From Apium graveolens (Eukaryota > Streptophyta > Magnoliopsida > Apiales > Apiaceae): a stretch of DNA of 64,000 bases. Below, piece after piece: positions 11,940-24,183 of this stretch. Each line of letters opens with the position of its first letter. Within the stretch, counting starts at the first letter, position 1. The DNA lies in NCBI RefSeq assembly GCF_009905375.1, contig NC_133648.1, positions 312,868,565 through 312,932,564 of the forward strand. The letters are read 5' to 3'. The notes under the pieces were generated by a model. It did no database searches. It had not been told where the DNA came from and saw only the letters and a list, made by a program, of their open reading frames with translations. The position numbers and the translations under genes were made by a program.

Positions 11940-12890
11940 TGTTAGAAATATGCTGTGTACTTGATGATAACTTGAACAAAACATTTTATAAATCTTAATT
12001 AAGTGATTTTATAGCTTTTAACGGATGATCATTTCAACATCCATTGAAAGGGTAGCTTATGTACAATAAGTGTAGTAGCACATTCCTGCATATCCAAATG
12101 GCTTAATGTAACAGATGCTATAGAATGTATAGGACATGTTAACTACTAGATTGATATGCAAGATAGGTTGGTTAATTGTAAATATCAGATGCCTTGTAAT
12201 CTTGCATAAATAAAATGGAGTTAACTGCCAAGAAAACAGTCTCAACGGATGTTTCATAAAGCTTTCAACGGATGATCAAGCTGAGTTTCAACGGATGATC
12301 AAGATGAGTTTCAACGGATGATCAGGTTCAAAAGAGCAGTTGATAGTTACTTGACAGTCATATGCATTGATTGTATGCAAATGGAATGTGGCATCCTAAT
12401 TCAGGTTTTAGAGAACAAAAGAAGCATTTCTATTTCCATGCTAAATAGATAATATTCAAAGATGCTGGAAAGAGAAGTGTAGCAGCATATAATTAGACTA
12501 GAAATAGTTTGTCTTATTATCTTGTCTTTTTAACATGTAACTTGGTGATATATAAACCAAGTGTAGCGAGTTGAACAACACAAGTTAGTAAGCAATATTC
12601 TATAGAAATAGATAAGGCAAAATCTGTAAGGAATTTCTCTGTTCTTGTTTTTCAACTTGTAAGCAGCTGTGTACATTTATAACACAGAGTTCTCTACTTA
12701 ATATATATCTCTGGTGGAAAAAGTTCAACCCACCAAAAAGTTTTTAAATACTTGTATTTATTTACTTTAATTTCAATATTACTCTCATTCCGCACTTTGG
12801 TTAAATCAATCACAGTTATATATTTATAGAAGAACATTTCATAAAACTGAAAAGAAGCCAGAATTTCATTCAACCCCCCCCCCCTTCAGT
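11940..12890 (+). repeat. Sire-2 3' LTR (right border uncertain)
   Basis: It starts TGTTAGAAATATGC after the PPT. It carries at least five copies of the CAACGGATG motif (12018, 12035 inverted, 12243, 12267, 12290, 12312), a TATA box GATATATAAACC at about 12547 and the terminal C-run (about 12874). The expected CTAACA end is absent; the sequence passes into Sire-3 gag shortly after CCCTTCAGTATTTC. Confidence 0.8.
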
Positions 12891-12895
12891 ATTTC

Positions 12896-13668
12896 TTGTT
12901 TGTATTGTTTGGGAATAATAATGTTGATATGACTAATTTCGATAAGAGAAATAAACAGGAACCTGGCAGAGCTAAACTAGTAAATACTGATGTAAAGGTA
13001 AAACTGAACCAGTCTCAGTTAAGACCCATTAAGTTTAACTTAAGTGCTGATGCTGTTAAGTCAGTTAATGAAAAAAGGGTCAATATCAGTATCTAAGTCA
13101 AATTTAAAAATTGATAAGTGGGAACCTGGTCATACAAAATCAGTAAATGTTGGTTTAATGACTCAGAAGCAGCTTAAGCAAAAGCTGAAGGATGTTAAAA
13201 AGAAAAAACAAGGAAAAATAGTCTAGAAAGATTAAGAATGGAAAAGAAGGTGTAAATAAGGAGAAAAAATATAAACCCATCTCTAATGCACCTAAAAAGG
13301 TCTGTTTAAACTGTTGTAGTACTAATCATCTTGTTGTTTCTTGCAGGAAGAATAATAGGATCAATAATGTTCCTCCTAAGTCAGAATTTAGGAATAGAAC
13401 AGTTAGATATAAACCACAGAATCCATGTTTTCATTGTGGGAGTATTTGGCATTCAATTTACACATGTAAAGAGTATCACAGTTTGTATTATGACTATTAT
13501 GAACCGAAACCCTCTTTGAATAAATCTAAAGTAGATTCTGCATGTGTAAACTCTGATATTAATAATGTTAGCATAAACTCTTATTCAAAGTCTTATGCTG
13601 CAAATGTTAACAAACTTAAAAAGGCCAAAGGATCCAAGCAAGTATGGGTCCTTAAAAACACTAATTAA
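12896..13668 (+). pseudogene. gag: Sire-3 Gag C-terminal part
   Basis: Frameshifted pieces encode the Gag tail. Two zinc knuckles are readable: CLNCCSTNHLVVSC (about 13303-13345) and CFHCGSIWHSIYTC (about 13427-13468), both C-X2-C-X4-H-X4-C. The gene ends in KGSKQVWVLKNTN and a TAA. The 5' half of gag is missing because of the junction with Sire-2. The same knuckle pair, plus an upstream third, is in Sire-5 Gag. Knuckles of this kind bind genomic RNA during packaging. Confidence 0.85.
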
Positions 13669-13687
13669 TTATTAAATCCAATTGCAT
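13648..13687 (+). other. Sire-3 gag-pol junction box (GT...A, 40 nt)
   Basis: It starts GTCCTT after the Trp codon TGG and ends ATTGCAT, where the other three elements have GCAG; the last base is changed. It contains the gag stop. Its removal would put TGG next to GGT in the pol frame. The pol frame is +1 relative to gag. Confidence 0.35.
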
Positions 13688-15378
13688 GGTAACAGGAAGA
13701 ATTCTCTAGTCTTGGACAGTGGATGCTCGGGACATATGACTGGAAATAAATCCCTGCTATCAGAGTTTAAGGAAGAAGCTGACCCAAATGTTTCTTATGG
13801 GGATGGTAACTTAGGAAAGACTTTGGGATATGGCAAGATTAAGCTTGGAAATGTCATCATTGAAGATGTAGCGCTGGTTGCAGGTCTAAAGCATAATTTG
13901 ATCACTGTGAGTCAAATTTGTGACAGAGGTTACCATGTGAAATTTTAAGAGGAACATTATGAAATTGTCAGTAAATCATATGGCAAGATTGTAATGACTG
14001 GTGTTAGACATGGTAACTTATATGAAGCCAGGGTCTCCACAAATACTGATAATTCTAAAGTATGTCTACTTAGTAGAGCATCCGTGGAAGATAGCTGGAA
14101 CTGTCATAAAAGACTTTCTCATCTCAATGTCAACAACATCAATGAACTTCTGAAGAAAGATCTTGTAAGAGGATCGCCCAATACAGTATTTACTCCTGAT
14201 GGCTTATGTGATTCATGCCAGAAAGTCAAACTAAGGAAATCATCTTTCAAGGGTAAAACTGAATCCTCAATTCTTGAACCATATCACTTATTACACATTC
14301 ATATTTTTGAACCAGTAAATGTAATGTCTATTGCAAAGAAGACGTATGCACTTGTTATTATTGATGAGTATACAAGATACACATGTGTGTATTTTCTGCA
14401 CACCAAGGATAAAACACCATCCATTCTTCTTGATCATGTAAGGGAACTGGAAAAAGGATCAGCTCACAAAGTCAAGATATTTAGAAGTGATAATGGAACT
14501 GAATTCAAGAACAGCACTATGGAAGAGTTCTGCAAGTACAAGGGGATCAAACACAAATTTTTTGCCCCTGGAACTCCACAGTAAAATAGAGTTGTAGAAA
14601 GAAATAATAGATCTCTCATAGAATCTTCTAGGACCATGCTTGAGGAAGCAAAATTGCCTACCTACTTCTGGGCTGAGGCTATAAAAACTGCTTGCTTCAC
14701 ATAAAATATAACATGATCAACAAGCATGGTAAAACACCATTTGAGATGGTCAAAGGAAATAAGCCAAATTTGAAGTACTTTCACATTTTTGGCTGCAAAT
14801 GTTTTGTTCTAAAAACTCATCCTGAACAACTTACAAAATTTAATCTAAAAGCTAATTAAGACATTTTTGTTGGATATCCATTATCTATAAAATCCTTCAG
14901 AGTTTATAATCTGAGAACAAGAGTGGTCATGGAATCTATTCACATGTCTTTTGATGACAAGAAGATTACAGGTCTAGAGGATGCAGATGACCATGAAGAA
15001 TTGAGATTTGAAAATGAAGTACCATATACTGAACAGTTAAATCCTGATAGTCTGACAGATTCTGATAATCTAACAAATCCTGATATAGCAAATCCTGACA
15101 TCACTCTAAACTCTGATGAGCCACATGACAGTGGAAACTCTGCAAGAACTGAAGCACATGTTGAGGGGGAGCAACATAATTCACATCAAGGGTCAAGTGA
15201 TTCAAATCTAGAAACTTCAGTAGATACTTCATCAGACTCTAATTCCTCAAATACTGATGAAGCAAACACTAATAGTACTGGAAATACTAATTCCGGGGGA
15301 GCATTTGGAAATAATAGTGGTACAATAAAAAATGAAACAAGGGACTTAATGGATCAAGGGGAGGTTCTACATCAATAA
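13682..15378 (+). pseudogene. pol: Sire-3 Pol: protease, integrase and acidic linker
   Basis: The protease (LDSGCSGHMTG) begins at a TTG codon without an ATG. After a stop at 13946 the frame resumes with the pre-integrase region (CHKRLSHLN, LCDSCQK); the motif DLFGP reads HIFEP here, so the first catalytic Asp appears lost (HIHIFEP). The second is kept in FRSDNGTEF. A stop (CAG to TAA region, 14582) lies just before the third motif VVERNNRSL, which keeps Glu. A further stop and frameshift occur at 14700-14860. The part 14923-15378 is an Asp/Asn/Ser-rich linker with repeats such as NPDIANPDI, whose DNA carries the family motif AATCCTGATA. Confidence 0.85.
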
Positions 15379-16150
15379 GTCAACTTCCTTCCGTAAAAAA
15401 ATGGACTAAGTCACAAACACCTGACTTAATCATTGGAAATCCTGATAGTGGTGTGTAGACTAGAAGAGCCACTGAGAATGAATGTCTTTATCATTCTTTT
15501 CTATCTCAAACAGAACCCAAGAAGGTTGAAGAAGCTCTGTAAGATGTTGATTGGATCACAGCAATGCAAGAGGAGTTAAATGAATTTGAAAGGAACCACA
15601 TATGTTAGCTGTAAAAAGAATTTTTAGATATCTCAAAGGCACCATGAATCTTGGATTATAGTATCCTAGAGATTCAGACTTTAAGCTAATTGGATATTCA
15701 GATGCTGATTTTGCAGGATGCAAAACAGACAGGAAAAGCACCCCTGGAAGCTACCAAATTCTTGGTGGAAGATTGGTTTCTTGGTTTAGCAAGAAACAAA
15801 AGTCAATTTCCACATCAACTGCTGAAACTGAGTACATTGCTGCAGGAATCTATTGTGCTCAAATACTTTGGATGAAGAATTAGTTACTGGATTATGGGTT
15901 AGAATATTCTCAAATTCCTATATATTGTGATAATCAGAGTGCTATTGCAATGACAGGAAATACAGTACAACATTCAGTGACTAAACATATCATTATAAGG
16001 TACCATTTCATAAGGGAACATATCATGGAAAATACAGTGGAATTGCACTTTGTGCCTACAGATCAGCAGTTAGCAGACATTTTCACCAAACCACTCTGTG
16101 AAGCCACCTTTACCAGATTGGTGAATGAATTAGAAATGATCTCAGGATAA
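15379..16150 (+). pseudogene. pol: Sire-3 Pol: pre-RT and RNase H; RT core deleted
   Basis: Broken frames first give the pre-RT text (MQEELNEFERNH). At about 15598 the sequence jumps to VKRIFRYLKGTMNLGL, the region after the RT. About 200-300 codons including the catalytic YVDD are gone. The RNase H follows (YSDADFAGCKTDRKST, TSTAETEYIAA, YCDNQSAI) and pol ends with LADIFTKPLCEATFTRLVNE then ISG and a stop at 16148. One stop (TAG after LWMKN) interrupts it. The deletion border differs from those of Sire-2 and Sire-5. Confidence 0.87.
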
Positions 16151-16871
16151 TTCTGAAACTCTGATGAAAAATTGTGATCTGTAGTTAATAATTAGAGTGT
16201 GGTATTTTTATCTTTTGTATCACTATTTGTTAAAATCTGATAATAGTGTTAAACTCTGATGCCATGCATTCATGTTTTTTGATAAATTGTCAAGTCAAGT
16301 TTACATCCTGATAGTTAAACTTTGACAATAGTTGCATGATTAACTCTGAATATGTGAATAAGTACTGATATTGGTCAAAGTTTAGTTGACTGATAAATCC
16401 TGACAGTAGCTAGTTAAATACTGATATTGGTCAAATCCTAATTAACCATTATAACCTTATAATATTTTAAATTTATTCAAAATATTTTTTGTCAGTATTT
16501 TAATTAGAAACGTGTGTAGTAAATTTAGTGGGAATTTTCAAATTAATTACAGTGTTAATTGATGGCGTGAAAATATGGAAAAATGATTGAGTTATCTACC
16601 AAACATCATGTTTGGTAACTATGCACGTATTAACTGCCATAATTACATGCTTTCATGATTAATGTACAATCAATTATATCATGCCACGTGTCCCGCTAAG
16701 TTGAACAGTGTGTGTGAGTTGGAGTAGAGTGTTAAACAAAATCAATTTTTTGATTTTTAATTATCACTTTATCACTTACTGATTATCTTCTTACTCTCCT
16801 ACTCTTTTTTCTCTCGAGCTTAAACTCTAAAACCCTAATTTGTGTTTGAGTAAATTACTTACAGAAAAATT
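16151..16871 (+). other. Sire-3 spacer between pol and the downstream gene
   Basis: Non-coding. It contains repeats of (A/T)AA(A/C)TCTGATA, AATCCTGATAG and AGTACTGATATTGGTCAAA (16155-16440), the family motif also present in the Sire-1 and Sire-5 LTRs and the Sire-3 linker. The remainder is AT-rich; the last 130 bases are pyrimidine-rich and precede an ATG. Confidence 0.6.
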
Positions 16872-17078
16872 ATGTCTTCATCTACTACTTCTAAACCCTT
16901 CAACTATGGTGGTGCCAAGTTTATCATAAACAACTATACTGCCATACTGGACAACAATGGGATAAATCTTGATTTTCATATCTTTCAAGATTTCTTAAGG
17001 GCGAGTGAAGCTGGGTATGCTCTAACAGCTCCAACGACTGTTTCTGGAGATCAAGTTGTTACTTTATGGATGACTAGT
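16872..17078 (+). pseudogene. Sire-3 envelope-like gene, N-terminal piece
   Basis: It opens with MSSSTTSKPFNYGGAKFIIN and reads FQDFLRASEAGYALTAPT, matching the start of the Sire-5 copy (FHDIQDFLLQCPIGYAL). It is cut after VVTLWMTS by the insertion of Sire-4, whose 5-bp target CTAGT is the last 5 bases (17074-17078). The rest of the gene continues at 47993. No signal peptide is visible. Function unknown. Confidence 0.85.
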
Positions 17079-17213
17079 TATTGTGCAAGACATGCCTGTA
17101 CCTTAACAAGACTAAGTCAAATTGACAACCATAAGTAAGTTGTATTGTTATCTTAGTTTGTATTTGTACTTGTAGCATTTAAAGTCTGTAAAAATGTCAA
17201 AGAACGGACTGGA
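17079..17213 (+). repeat. Sire-4 5' LTR, first piece
   Basis: It begins TATTGTGCAAGACATGCC; the 3' LTR has TGTTGTGCAAG, so the terminal TG became TA. It runs to the Tek-1 insertion, whose 5-bp target CTGGA is the last five bases. It continues at 34445. Confidence 0.92.
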
Positions 17214-20200
17214 TGTGACGCCCACCAAACCCGGGTCAGAAGTTTGGGGTCCACATCACATACTCAATATATAAACTTGTATATAAAATATTATTTTTAA
17301 TGACCCTACTTTACATAACCACGGATCGCAACAGGTTAAAGTATGAAAACAAGCCACAACCTTAACTTTATTACAACGTACCAAATCCCAACTAATTTAA
17401 TTACAACTGATATGAAATTATTCTCACAATCTTACTACCTCACTACTGCAATAAGTTCCTGCTAGCTCGATCAATCATAATCTAGAATCCTAGCTCGAAC
17501 ATTGAACTGGGAAACCTCGCTATCAACCGTATCCTTCTTAACTGTAGAATACATAAAAAGATTCGCAAAAGTGAGCTAACTAGCCCAGCAAGTCATATTA
17601 TCAATAACTGAGGTTAAACAATAATAAACGAGATGATTCAAAGGAATCAAGTTTCTTGTTAAACAACCAATAGAATTGGATATTCATTTTAAGTTTTTAA
17701 AACCAAGGTTAGGATGCTGATCAGTCACGCACTAACCCCGAGCAAGCACACAGCACTGCTCTAATTACTGGATCCAAGGCACACATTGGCCTAACTTGAC
17801 CATCGATATGGTCTGACCACGAATCTGGTCCATACAAAGAAAACTATCCAATTCTAAAGCAGTTCAGTATGGTAACAATAGAATTCAATAAAACCAGATC
17901 ATAATCCATAACAATAAAACATTTGTATAAGAGCATGGTAGAATTCATGGTTACTGAAAGGGTATGTCAAAGTACATAAAAGAAGTGGCCTCCAGCCTGT
18001 AGGACAATCGGGTATTAGATGAATAATGTTTTTACAGGGTTTTAATGCTTTGATGTCACAAGGTATGGTTGAGTTCTGTATGTTTAAAACAATTTTGTTC
18101 CAGTGTTTGGTATATGATGGTTATATATTTGTGGAGTAGTATCGTATTTGTGTGGTTTAATATTTGGTAAATCAACAAGAAATGGTTCACAAAGAATAAG
18201 GCTTACGGCTCAAAGATCAAATGATGTGGCTCAGGTTCAAGGCTGAAGGATTCAAAGTATTTCCAATATAAAATAGAGCTATTTTGAATATTAACAATAT
18301 GTCACAAGAGAATTTAGAAATATTTGCAATATATCTCAGGAAAGGCTTAGAAGTACTTGTCTTATCATAATCGATTTCAACTTCACTTGTACTTGTCTAA
18401 AGACTCCATTCAACAATCACTCGTCTGCTTTTCTTATGTCTCGCTTCTATCCTCTAATTACTTGCTGTATTTTCTACAGGTCAACTCTATTTTCTGATCA
18501 CCTGCTTCTCTTTCTCATGCCTCGCTTACTATGCTAGGCATCATAAGTATCTATCAATATTCAACTCATACGATTCTATTCAACACATACTTCTATCTAC
18601 CCTTCGTTTCACCCAAATCCGATTAACGGATTGAAAGTTACGCAATAAACAAGTAAACATCAAATATACTGACTGACAGTCAACCAACAAGTCACATATA
18701 ACACATAATACGTCACATAATCAATGATATATCATTTATAAATAAGTTTCAGGTCATAAACAAGCTTTCTGGTAATTAAAATGATTTTTAAAATATTTTT
18801 CGGAATTAAAACGGGTCGTTGGATATTTTGAAGTAATAAACAGGGTTCGGTTGGCCAATTCTGGCTTCGAAACAATTTTATAACAATTATCGAGCCTTGG
18901 AAATAATTTAAAATAATATTTTAAAGCTCGAAACTATTTTTCAGAATTTTTAAATCAAAAGAAATAATTAAATCCAATTAAATAATCATTTAAAATTAAT
19001 TAATAACTAATTAATTTAATTAATCAATTAATATTTAAATTAATTGACCAACTAAATAATTAATTATTAACTAAAATTAATTAATTAAATAATTTAGATT
19101 TATTTTTGAATTAAAAATTAATCTTCAGAATTAAAAATATTGATTTTTGGAATTAAAAATAAATTTTAGAAATTAAGTAATGAATTTTGAAATTATTTTA
19201 AAATAGAAATCTGCAGAAACAGATTCTTAAGGTGGAAATTGGGGGAAAACGAATCGAAGTCGGGTATTAAAATTGGTAAAACGGGTCAAGCAGGAACACT
19301 ATCGGACCCTGATGAACATGGCCGGAATTCCCACCGGTTTCTGGGGATTCCCAGATTCTGGCCGGCGAGGAATTCTCCGGCGACTTCCTTCCTAGCCAAA
19401 ACAGGTTCGGTCTGATCGGTTTTTCAGCTGTATTTTACTCAGCAACCACCCAATAACTCAGTTAAACCACAACAACAACAAACGATTAAAGCTTCATGGT
19501 TTCCGGTCGATTAATCCATCGATTCCGGCCAAAAAAAACGAACTACATCGATTTCAAACTAAACTTGACAAAGTTGATATCAAAACGAAGCTTAAGACTT
19601 CAATAATCTAACACAATCAACTTTATATCCAAACCATCAACTAATAGTTCATAAAATCGAATCAAAATGAAGAACACAAACTCAAAAATTCTAAACTCGA
19701 TTTAACGCAAATCGTACATAAACTTCTCAATTAAATACATGAATAACTTGCAATTTATCAGATAAAACTATTTATAACATTAAAACAATCAAACAACCAT
19801 TAGAAACAAAAGTCCCAATTCTTGATTATAAACCCTAAAATTCGGATTTGGCAATTACCAATCGATGGATTGATTTGATGACGAAATCAGATAGAATGGA
19901 TCGTGGGCTTCAATCTGGTTACTCATACATCAAAAACTGAGATCCCCATCATCTCCAAATGATCGATTGATCTTCAAGAATACTAAGAACAAATATTAAA
20001 ATTTTCTATTATTTCTTTCAGATAATTATGAAATTTTCTTACTGTAAAATTATGTTTTTATGTGCAGAATAAGATATTGTACTGGCTATTTATATTTACG
20101 GAATATTGGTACCCCGTTGGATCGTTCCGGATAGAAAACGATTCGTTTATTTATAAAAACTGATCCAAACGGTATCGGTTTTCGGGATAATTATTTAAAC

Positions 20201-20774
20201 CAGTACAATTTGTACTGCGGTCTTGGTCTCAGCGCCTGGTTACACGTATTACGAAGTGATAATTATGATAGTTTAATAAAAAGCTCCCGTTTATCGAAAA
20301 TACGAGTTTTATTGATTTACCGAAACGAATATTGTATCGAAAATGTTGCGCTGGGACCCGCGCAGAACAAACCGTACGCCGGATCGAAAAAGTCAAAACA
20401 TGGAAAATGCTCGAAATATTACAATTAGGTTAGAAAGGAGTTCCCGGAAGAGTTTCGGGTTCTAAAAACGTAAAAACGGATAACGGTGGTTGGTTCCCGT
20501 TTTTAAAAAATAGATTTTAAATACTCGGAAAAAGATTTTATAAAATTCATATATTTCCTATAAAATCATAAATCAACACAAAAATAATTAGGAAGATATG
20601 ACAATTATCTATATTTTATTTGGAACATATAAAAATTGAAATACTTAATTAATAACATTTTTAAACATTCAAACACATTTAACACTTAACAAATAATTCA
20701 CAGAATAGATATAGGATACATATAATAATTATCTATTAGCAAAAATAATTGCACGATATATCCCGGATATTAAA
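17214..20774 (-). repeat. Tek-1 3' LTR (left copy)
   Basis: 3561 bp. On the minus strand it starts TTTAATATCC (original TGTAATATCC, second base changed) and ends GGGCGTCACA. An AT-rich segment is at about 18950-19200. A minus-strand TATA box lies at 20087-20096 and a conserved U3 block upstream of it. It matches the right copy throughout. Confidence 0.95.
20087..20096 (-). promoter_or_regulatory. TATA box of Tek-1 3' LTR
   Basis: AATATAAATA followed by GCC on the minus strand, at the same place as in the two other LTRs of the family. Confidence 0.65.
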
Positions 20775-20794
20775 TCCTTTCCCCCTTAAAAGGA
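20775..20794 (-). other. Tek-1 polypurine tract
   Basis: The minus strand reads TCCTTTTAAGGGGGAAAGGA directly before the 3' LTR. It serves as the plus-strand priming site. Confidence 0.88.
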
Positions 20795-20812
20795 TTTTGT
20801 CCTCAGAATCTT

Positions 20813-21735
20813 CTAAGAAAACGAATGAGGGTACTTTTCTCTTATATTACTTTCTAACTCCCAGATTGACTCCTCAACCTTTGGGTTTCTCCATAATATT
20901 CTTACTAACTTTATCTCTTTATTTCTCAATACTTTCTCTCTTTCCTCTAGAATCGCTATCGGACTCTCTACATATGACAAATCTGCCTGAAGCTCTATCG
21001 GCTCATATTCTATTACATACCTGAAGTCTGGGTTGTACTTCTTAAGCATTGATACATGAAAAAACATTGTGAATGTGCTCCATGTGCGGTGGTAACGACA
21101 ACTCATAAGCTACTTTGCCAACGCGCTTTAGGATCTCAAAAGGTCCGACATATCTTGGGCTTAGCTTTCCTTTCTTCCCAAGCCTTGTTAATCCTTTCCA
21201 TGGTGATACTTTTAGTAATACCAAACTTCCTTCTTCAAATTCCATGTCCTTCCTTGACTGGTCTGCGTATTTCCTCTGACGATCTTGTGCGGCTATCAAT
21301 CTCTTCTGGATGATTTCTACAACTTCCTTTGTTTGTTGTACCAGTTCAGGTCCAGGTATCTTGCGTTCTCCTACTTCGTCCCAAAATACTGGAGATCTAC
21401 ATTTACGTCCATAAAGGGCTTCATAGAGTGGCATCCCAATGCTGGCGTGATAACTGTTATTATAAGCAAACTTTACCAGAGGTAAATGCTCGTCCCAACT
21501 TCCTTTGAAATCAATAGTACACACGTGTAACATGTCCTCGATTGTGTGGATCGTTCCTTCACTCTAGCTGTCCGTCTACGGGTGGTAAGCCGAACTAATA
21601 TTCAGTTTCGTTCCCAAAGATTCTTAAAAACTCTTCCAAAATATTGAATTAAATCTTGGATCTCGATCGGATACGATGGACACAGGAATCCCATGACGAA
21701 CTATGATTTCTTTTAAGTACATATGAACTGACTTG
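20813..21735 (-). pseudogene. pol: Tek-1 integrase C-terminal half with chromodomain
   Basis: Continues the integrase core from 26229 across the nested LTR (SLD then [15 protein letters not shown]). The second catalytic Asp is present in [10 protein letters not shown]. The third motif YHPQTDGQSE is damaged by two TAG stops but keeps Glu. The open part (21042-21533) includes KFAYNNSYHASI, ALYGRKCRSP and the GPF box (RYVGPFEIL). A one-base shift at about 21050 leads to the chromodomain (ESPIAILEEREKVLRNKEIK, then IWELESNIREKYP at the end), which in chromoviruses guides insertion to certain chromatin marks. This is the best-kept gene of Tek-1 and identifies the Tekay/Del clade. Confidence 0.92.
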
Positions 21736-23675
21736 TCCAGTATAACACCCCCAAATCCGGGGTCGGGGATCCGGGTTGTCACGAGTTCCATTTCCCTTAA
21801 TAACACTCAATCTTAATAAACAATCAACTACTCTGTACTGTGACCCCACAATAAACATACACACCACAAGTTATAGTCTCAGAGATGAATATCCAAAAAT
21901 AACACGAGTAATTTTATTCCAAAATTATATGTCATTACACCTTAAAAGGGTTTCTGAATAAATTTACATTTCTTTGCCATTATTACAATTGATAAAGATA
22001 CATAAGTCTGGTACATCAACAGTTGAAAACCTAGCTTATTGATAGTTACTACCTCGACTACAGCGACATCAACGCCTTCAGGAAACTGCGGAACGTTTCC
22101 TATCCGCTCGCGAATTGGGAGCTTGGTCCTGTTCATCTTGTCTATCTGATGTTGTGTGATGAAAGAAAAAGCAAGGGTGAGCAACAAGCCCACCGAAATA
22201 ATATGTATAATAATTAACAATATATGAGCATTCTCATAGTACTCATGAAAGTCTTGGTCAAGAAGAAATGAACCAAGCTGATATCTTAACGCGACCAAGT
22301 CGCAAAATATTCAGTATATATATACATATATACTTTTCACAATCTTTGAAATCTTCTGACATGTATAATATACACAGAGTTCCAGTTTATAACTGTATAA
22401 AAATATCGTTGCAAGGTGATCTCATATATATAACCTTGTCTCAACGTTTTTCTGAAAATCTTTGTCATTCATAAGACAATCATTAACTAGATATAAGTTT
22501 AAAAGATGAAGTTACAAGATACTCCAATATACTTATATCTTTTCTGAATACTACTTGAACTACCACCGTTCAATGTATAAATAGTTCATCCCATAGATTA
22601 AGCTACAAGACAAAACTTGTATAGAATCAATCTTTAAAATATCATCAAAATAAAATGAAGTTACGAGATACTTCATTTGATGCAAACATCATTTTGAAAA
22701 CTTGACCCTGCCAACACTCAACAATCGCCCAACCGTAGCCTTTCTATCGAAGTGCTCTGGGTAGTGTTGCAGAAATATCCAATTGGATGATGAACTCATT
22801 ACGGGAGTTTGCCGCGCCAGGAAGACCACTTACGATGATCAGTCGTAGTAGTGCAACCCCACCATTTTCTACATGTAGAGGAGAACCTGTCGGATTTACT
22901 TGTCAACCGAACACTGGACTCCTAAGGAATGGACCGTCTTAGCGGAACTTTCGGGCCATTTGGGCCAATATAATAAGGCTGGGCCGGCACCACTCGACCA
23001 CTTACGCCACTCCTAGTTCAGATGAAATCCATGACTCTGAAATGTAAAGCTCGTTCCCCCTTTCCCCAAGTAGAAACTTGTTGATACGGCTCCACCAAAA
23101 AGTTGTATCTAGTTGGAAAGGAGAACTCACCGATATTTCCCAGGCGATGCCTGTTAATGGATTAACTTGTTCCAAGAATTTTACTTCCCAAGTGTTAGGT
23201 AAGTAATCAAAAATTCTTTTATCAAAATAGCAACCTTGTTGCGAATATACAATACACCACAGAGCCGGATCCCTCAGGTTTTGAGCGAGTATTTAAATCC
23301 CCTTCGAAAGGAGGATCTTAAATATAAAAATGAGTTTTGGGATCCGCTCTAACTTTTAAAATCATTTTGAAGACTCGCAAAACATTTTTAAGAATGTTTG
23401 GAGTGATACTGATTTAATAAAATAAATCAGTCCCAATATATTAGGAAATATCTGAATATTTAAATAATATTCTCATAAAGAGTAATCTTTATAAAAATAA
23501 TTGAAGTAGAAGTTTTAAAACTTATACTTGCAATGAATATTAAATAACCAAAGATATACTTATACGAAAGTACTATCTTTATTTGAATAATCAAAAGTGA
23601 GTTTGATCATCGACACATTATTCCTTAATAAAATAAAGAATAATAATTAGTAATTAATCGGAGTCATAAGTCCTC

Positions 23676-24115
23676 AAATGAATATTCAAAATAATATTCA
23701 TTAATAAAATAAACGGAGTCATAAACCCTCGAATGAATATTCAAAATAATATTCATTAATAAAATAAACGGGGTCATAAGCCCTCGAATGAATATTCAAA
23801 ATAATATTCAATAATAAAATAAACGGAGTCATAAGCCCTCGAATGAATATTCAAAATAATATTCATTAATAAAATAAACGGAGTCATAAGCCCTCGAATG
23901 AATATTCAAAATAATATTCATTAATAAAATAAACGGGGTCATAAGCCCTAGAATGAATATTCAAAATAATATTCATTAATAAAACAAACGGGGTCATAAG
24001 CCCTCGAATGAATATTCAAAATAATATCCATTAATAAAATAAACGGAGTCATAAGCCCTCGAATGAATATTCAAAATAATATTCATTAATAAAATAAAGT
24101 TAACGAATAAACCTT
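23676..24115. repeat. 55-bp tandem array, eight copies, in Tek-2 LTR
   Basis: The GAATGAATATTC start recurs at 23676, 23731, 23786, 23841, 23896, 23951, 24006 and 24061, exactly 55 bases apart. Each unit holds a hairpin (TGAATATT-CAAAAT-AATATTCA) and a GAGTCATAAGCCCTC box. The other Tek-2 LTR has only about three units. Confidence 0.97.
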
Positions 24116-24143
24116 ATTCGAATAATAGTTTTGAAAACTATTC

Positions 24144-24149
24144 ATATAT

Positions 24150-24183
<34 letters not shown>
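24144..24183. repeat. TA microsatellite in Tek-2 LTR
   Basis: About 40 bases of TA repeats with one AA interruption. A matching TA run lies at the same place in the other Tek-2 LTR (59091-59130). Confidence 0.95.

Larger units (their letters stand above)
842..12895 (+). mobile_element. Sire-2: Sirevirus (Ty1/copia), 5' end missing, RT deleted
   Basis: The plus-strand order is gag tail, protease-integrase, remnant of the pol end, motif-rich spacer, long downstream gene, PPT and 3' LTR. Its 5' part lies beyond Sire-1, outside the window. It hosts a solo Tek-1 LTR in gag. Its right edge meets the gag of Sire-3, so the simplest reading is that Sire-2 inserted into Sire-3 gag. However, no CTAACA LTR end is visible there and the exact junction (about 12880-12905) is uncertain. 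Confidence 0.85.

Noticed and set aside
21942..22298. 118-codon minus-strand frame inside the Tek-2 solo LTR
   Set aside because: The equivalent stretch of the other Tek-2 LTR is frameshifted, and no motif is recognisable. Treated as LTR sequence.
23676..24115. CRISPR-like array
   Set aside because: The units are contiguous tandem repeats without variable spacers, in a plant LTR.
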